A DNA stretch of 18,891 nucleotides from Phycisphaerales bacterium UBA2402 (GTDB lineage Bacteria; Planctomycetota; Phycisphaerae; Phycisphaerales; UBA1924), in the NCBI GenBank assembly GCA_002343715.1, contig DDSA01000044.1:1685-20575 (forward strand), in the 5' to 3' direction. The notes under the pieces are model-generated. The model searched no databases and had not been told where the DNA came from. It was given only the letters and a program-made list of their open reading frames with translations. The position numbers and the translations under genes were made by a program. This document shows, piece after piece, positions 16,312 to 18,891 of this stretch (positions are counted from its first letter, which is position 1; each line of letters starts with the position of its first letter).

Positions 16312-16842
16312 GTGCTCGCGGCGAATCGCCATCCTGATCACACTCCCGACCGCCACACGGATGGTGGTTGCGGCGCTTCACGCCTGCATCTGTTGCTCTC
16401 CTATGCGGGGTGGCAGCCCGATCCCTGGGTCGAACGACTACCGCGCTTGCTTGATCCGATGGGCATCATCTCTCATCGCGCCCAGACGGGCAAACAGGCC
16501 AGCGACCTGATCCGCTCGACCCCGATTCATGTCGCGGTCGTGGACCTCGGACTGCCCTTAGACGATCGAGACACCCCCACTGCCGATGAGTTCACCGAGG
16601 GCGGTCCTCGGCTGCTCGAACTTCTGTCACGACTCTCATCCCCTCCTCCCGTTCTCGCCGTCAAGCGTTCCCGGTCACACCGGGACGATTCGCGCGATAT
16701 CGCCGCGGCCCTTCGGTGGGGTGCCTTCGCTGTGCTCGATCGACCTCATGATGCGCACGGTCTGAACGTCATGCTCGAAGTTCTCCGGCGATGCCTGGTC
16801 CGCAAGTACGGCGGATGCTGGCCGGAGGGGAGCGTGACATGA
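16312..16842 (+). CDS. Degenerate response-regulator receiver-like protein
   Basis: The conserved part starts at LLLSYAGWQPDPWVERLPRL and continues through TPIHVAVVDLGLPL. It ends with LRWGAFAVLDRPHDAHGLN and a helix. This fits a CheY-like fold with one phospho-acceptor candidate Asp in VVDLGLP. The acidic pair after strand 1 is missing, and the conserved Lys of the KP motif is Arg (DRP), so phosphorylation is doubtful. There is no output domain. The start is uncertain. The frame is open from GTG 16264, but the sigma-54-like promoter lies inside that stretch, so GTG 16312 is the first start downstream of it; the residues before LLLSY look non-conserved and TTG 16393 is also possible. groES follows 92 bases later on the same strand. 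Confidence 0.6.
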   Translation: MLAANRHPDHTPDRHTDGGCGASRLHLLLSYAGWQPDPWVERLPRLLDPMGIISHRAQTGKQASDLIRSTPIHVAVVDLGLPLDDRDTPTADEFTEGGPRLLELLSRLSSPPPVLAVKRSRSHRDDSRDIAAALRWGAFAVLDRPHDAHGLNVMLEVLRRCLVRKYGGCWPEGSVT

Positions 16843-16854
16843 ATCCCTGTCACG
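16833..16854. promoter_or_regulatory. Perfect 7-base inverted repeat between receiver gene and groES
   Basis: CGTGACA, eight bases, then TGTCACG form a 22-base symmetric site. It spans the stop codon of the receiver-like gene and ends 80 bases before the groES start. No T run follows, so operator is a better guess than terminator. It is not the CIRCE element of HrcA. Confidence 0.4.
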
Positions 16855-16934
16855 GATCCGTTTGACCGAAAACATCATCGCATTTCAGCCTCTTCAGAAC
16901 GATTCCAGGTTCCATTCACACTTTCGGAGTTCAC

Positions 16935-17234
16935 ATGTCCAAGACCATCGTTCGTCCCCTTCACGATAAAATTCTCGTCAAGCGCGATGAAGCGCTGTCC
17001 AAGACTGATTCGGGGATCTTTCTGCCCGAATCGAGCAAGGACAAGCCCAAGACCGGCGTCATCCAGGCCGTCGGTACCGGCAGCCTGAACACTGAGACCG
17101 GCGAACGCATCGCTCTCACAGTCAAAAAGGGCGACCGCGTGATCTTCTCTTCGTACGCCGGCACCGAGGTCAAACTCGACGGGCAGGAACTGCTCATCAT
17201 GTCCGAGGATGACATTCTCGCTGTGGTGGACTGA
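16935..17234 (+). CDS. groES: Co-chaperonin GroES
   Basis: GroES is the heptameric lid of the GroEL folding chamber in the cytoplasm. The 99-residue product has the usual length and order: IVRPLHDKILVKRDEA, the mobile loop ending in SGIFLPES (residues ~26-33, with the IFL tripeptide that contacts GroEL), then KPKTGVIQAVGTG, then VKKGDRVIFSSYAGTEVKLDG, then ELLIMSEDDILAVVD. The ATG follows CGGAG with a normal gap. It precedes groEL, but a small gene lies between them. No CIRCE inverted repeat (TTAGCACTC-N9-GAGTGCTAA) was seen upstream, so control differs from the HrcA paradigm. Confidence 0.96.
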   Translation: MSKTIVRPLHDKILVKRDEALSKTDSGIFLPESSKDKPKTGVIQAVGTGSLNTETGERIALTVKKGDRVIFSSYAGTEVKLDGQELLIMSEDDILAVVD

Positions 17235-17326
17235 TCGGAGCAATAGCCTTCGCCGAACATCCGGGCCTTGAGTGTCGGTTATCCGCATCCTTCGCCTCAA
17301 CCTGTCGAACGTGTCCCCCCGCTTGT

Positions 17327-17566
17327 ATGACATCCACGCAACTCCGCCAAGCCCTGAAGGAACTGAACGGTGAACGGGACCTTGTCCTGGCCTTCGCCGG
17401 TCTGTCGGAGCACCTCTTCATCAACCGCGCCATCCTGATCCCCGACGAGCCCGACCACCTCGTCAAGGTCACCGACGGCGGGAGTGTCTACATCATTGAA
17501 TCCGAGAAAGTGGTCTGGTTCCGCATCAGCCTGGGGCCCGTGAACAAAACGTCCCGGCATTCATGA
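17327..17566 (+). CDS. Unrecognised small protein between groES and groEL
   Basis: The 79-residue product is not assigned to a family. An N-terminal amphipathic helix (TQLRQALKELNGERD) is followed by strand-like segments LVLAFAG, FINRAILIP, LVKVTDGGSVYIIES and KVVWFRISL, which would suit a small beta-barrel fold. There is no signal peptide or membrane segment. The start ATG lacks a clear Shine-Dalgarno. It sits 92 bases after groES and 152 before groEL on the same strand, with matching codon style, which argues that it is a real gene. A role in chaperonin function would be only guilt by position. Confidence 0.55.
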   Translation: MTSTQLRQALKELNGERDLVLAFAGLSEHLFINRAILIPDEPDHLVKVTDGGSVYIIESEKVVWFRISLGPVNKTSRHS

Positions 17567-17629
17567 CCCTTCGTTGAAACACACCGATACCACCGGAGCA
17601 CGATGGCACGGAGATGAGAGAGAGATTCA

Positions 17630-17651
17630 GAGCGGTTCGGAGAACCCGCTC
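17630..17651 (+). other. Hairpin in the groEL leader
   Basis: GAGCGGTTC-gga-GAACCCGCTC pairs over nine base pairs with a single bulged base. It lies about 70 bases before the groEL start and lacks a T run. It could be a processing site, attenuator or mRNA-stability element separating groES from groEL. Confidence 0.3.
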
Positions 17652-17718
17652 CAGCGCCCCGCGGATCCCCGTGATCTCGTGCTTCAGTGGTGAAGATAAG
17701 CCCGAAAGGAATAGAAAC

Positions 17719-18891
<1,173 letters not shown>

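Noticed and set aside
16855..17718. CIRCE heat-shock operator near groES or groEL
   Set aside because: No TTAGCACTC/GAGTGCTAA pair or close variant was found in either upstream region.

Overview
The window looks like a chromosomal segment from a planctomycete, most likely of the class Phycisphaerae. Several features point that way. Two unrelated secreted proteins end in a GC-type dockerin-like tail (paired NGDGGVDGGDV repeats followed by a W-E-x-G-G-x-C end). One of them also carries a GACC...C...W...C cysteine motif. There is an ECF sigma/anti-sigma pair of planctomycete style, a divergent sigma-70 factor, and high-GC coding sequence throughout. No tRNA, rRNA, CRISPR array, transposase or integrase was recognised.

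Layout. Positions 1-1077 (minus) hold purQ followed by the start of mnmA, cut by the window edge. Positions 1381-3036 (plus) encode a secreted zinc-protease-like protein with a dockerin tail. It converges on a TolC-family outer-membrane efflux protein (3103-4890, minus), which diverges from a 931-residue GH35-type glycoside hydrolase with altered active-site residues (5135-7930, plus). A Mn-type superoxide dismutase lies at 7949-8578 (minus). An 842-base gene-free, visibly AT-richer stretch full of inverted repeats follows. It leads into a divergent sigma-70 factor (9421-10539) closed by a textbook terminator. Next come an ECF sigma factor whose likely N-terminus is one base out of frame in a C7 run, and a membrane-less anti-sigma stub overlapping it by 4 bases. 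A DUF2235 (Tle1-like) hydrolase and a giant secreted DUF11/dockerin protein lie on the minus strand (11495-16033). The right end is a plus-strand chaperonin block: a degenerate receiver-domain protein behind a near-perfect sigma-54 type -24/-12 promoter, groES, an unrecognised 79-residue gene, and groEL (cut by the window end).

How it fits together. Housekeeping genes (purQ, mnmA, sodA, groES, groEL) flank accessory genes for envelope, secretion and regulation. I did not find a multi-gene defence or biosynthetic system. The most original signals are the ECF/anti-sigma pair with a broken 5' end and a missing membrane domain; the chaperonin cluster with an inserted small gene, a sigma-54-like promoter, a non-CIRCE inverted repeat and no CIRCE; the GH35 protein that lacks its usual nucleophile Glu; and the structured leader ahead of the sigma factor.
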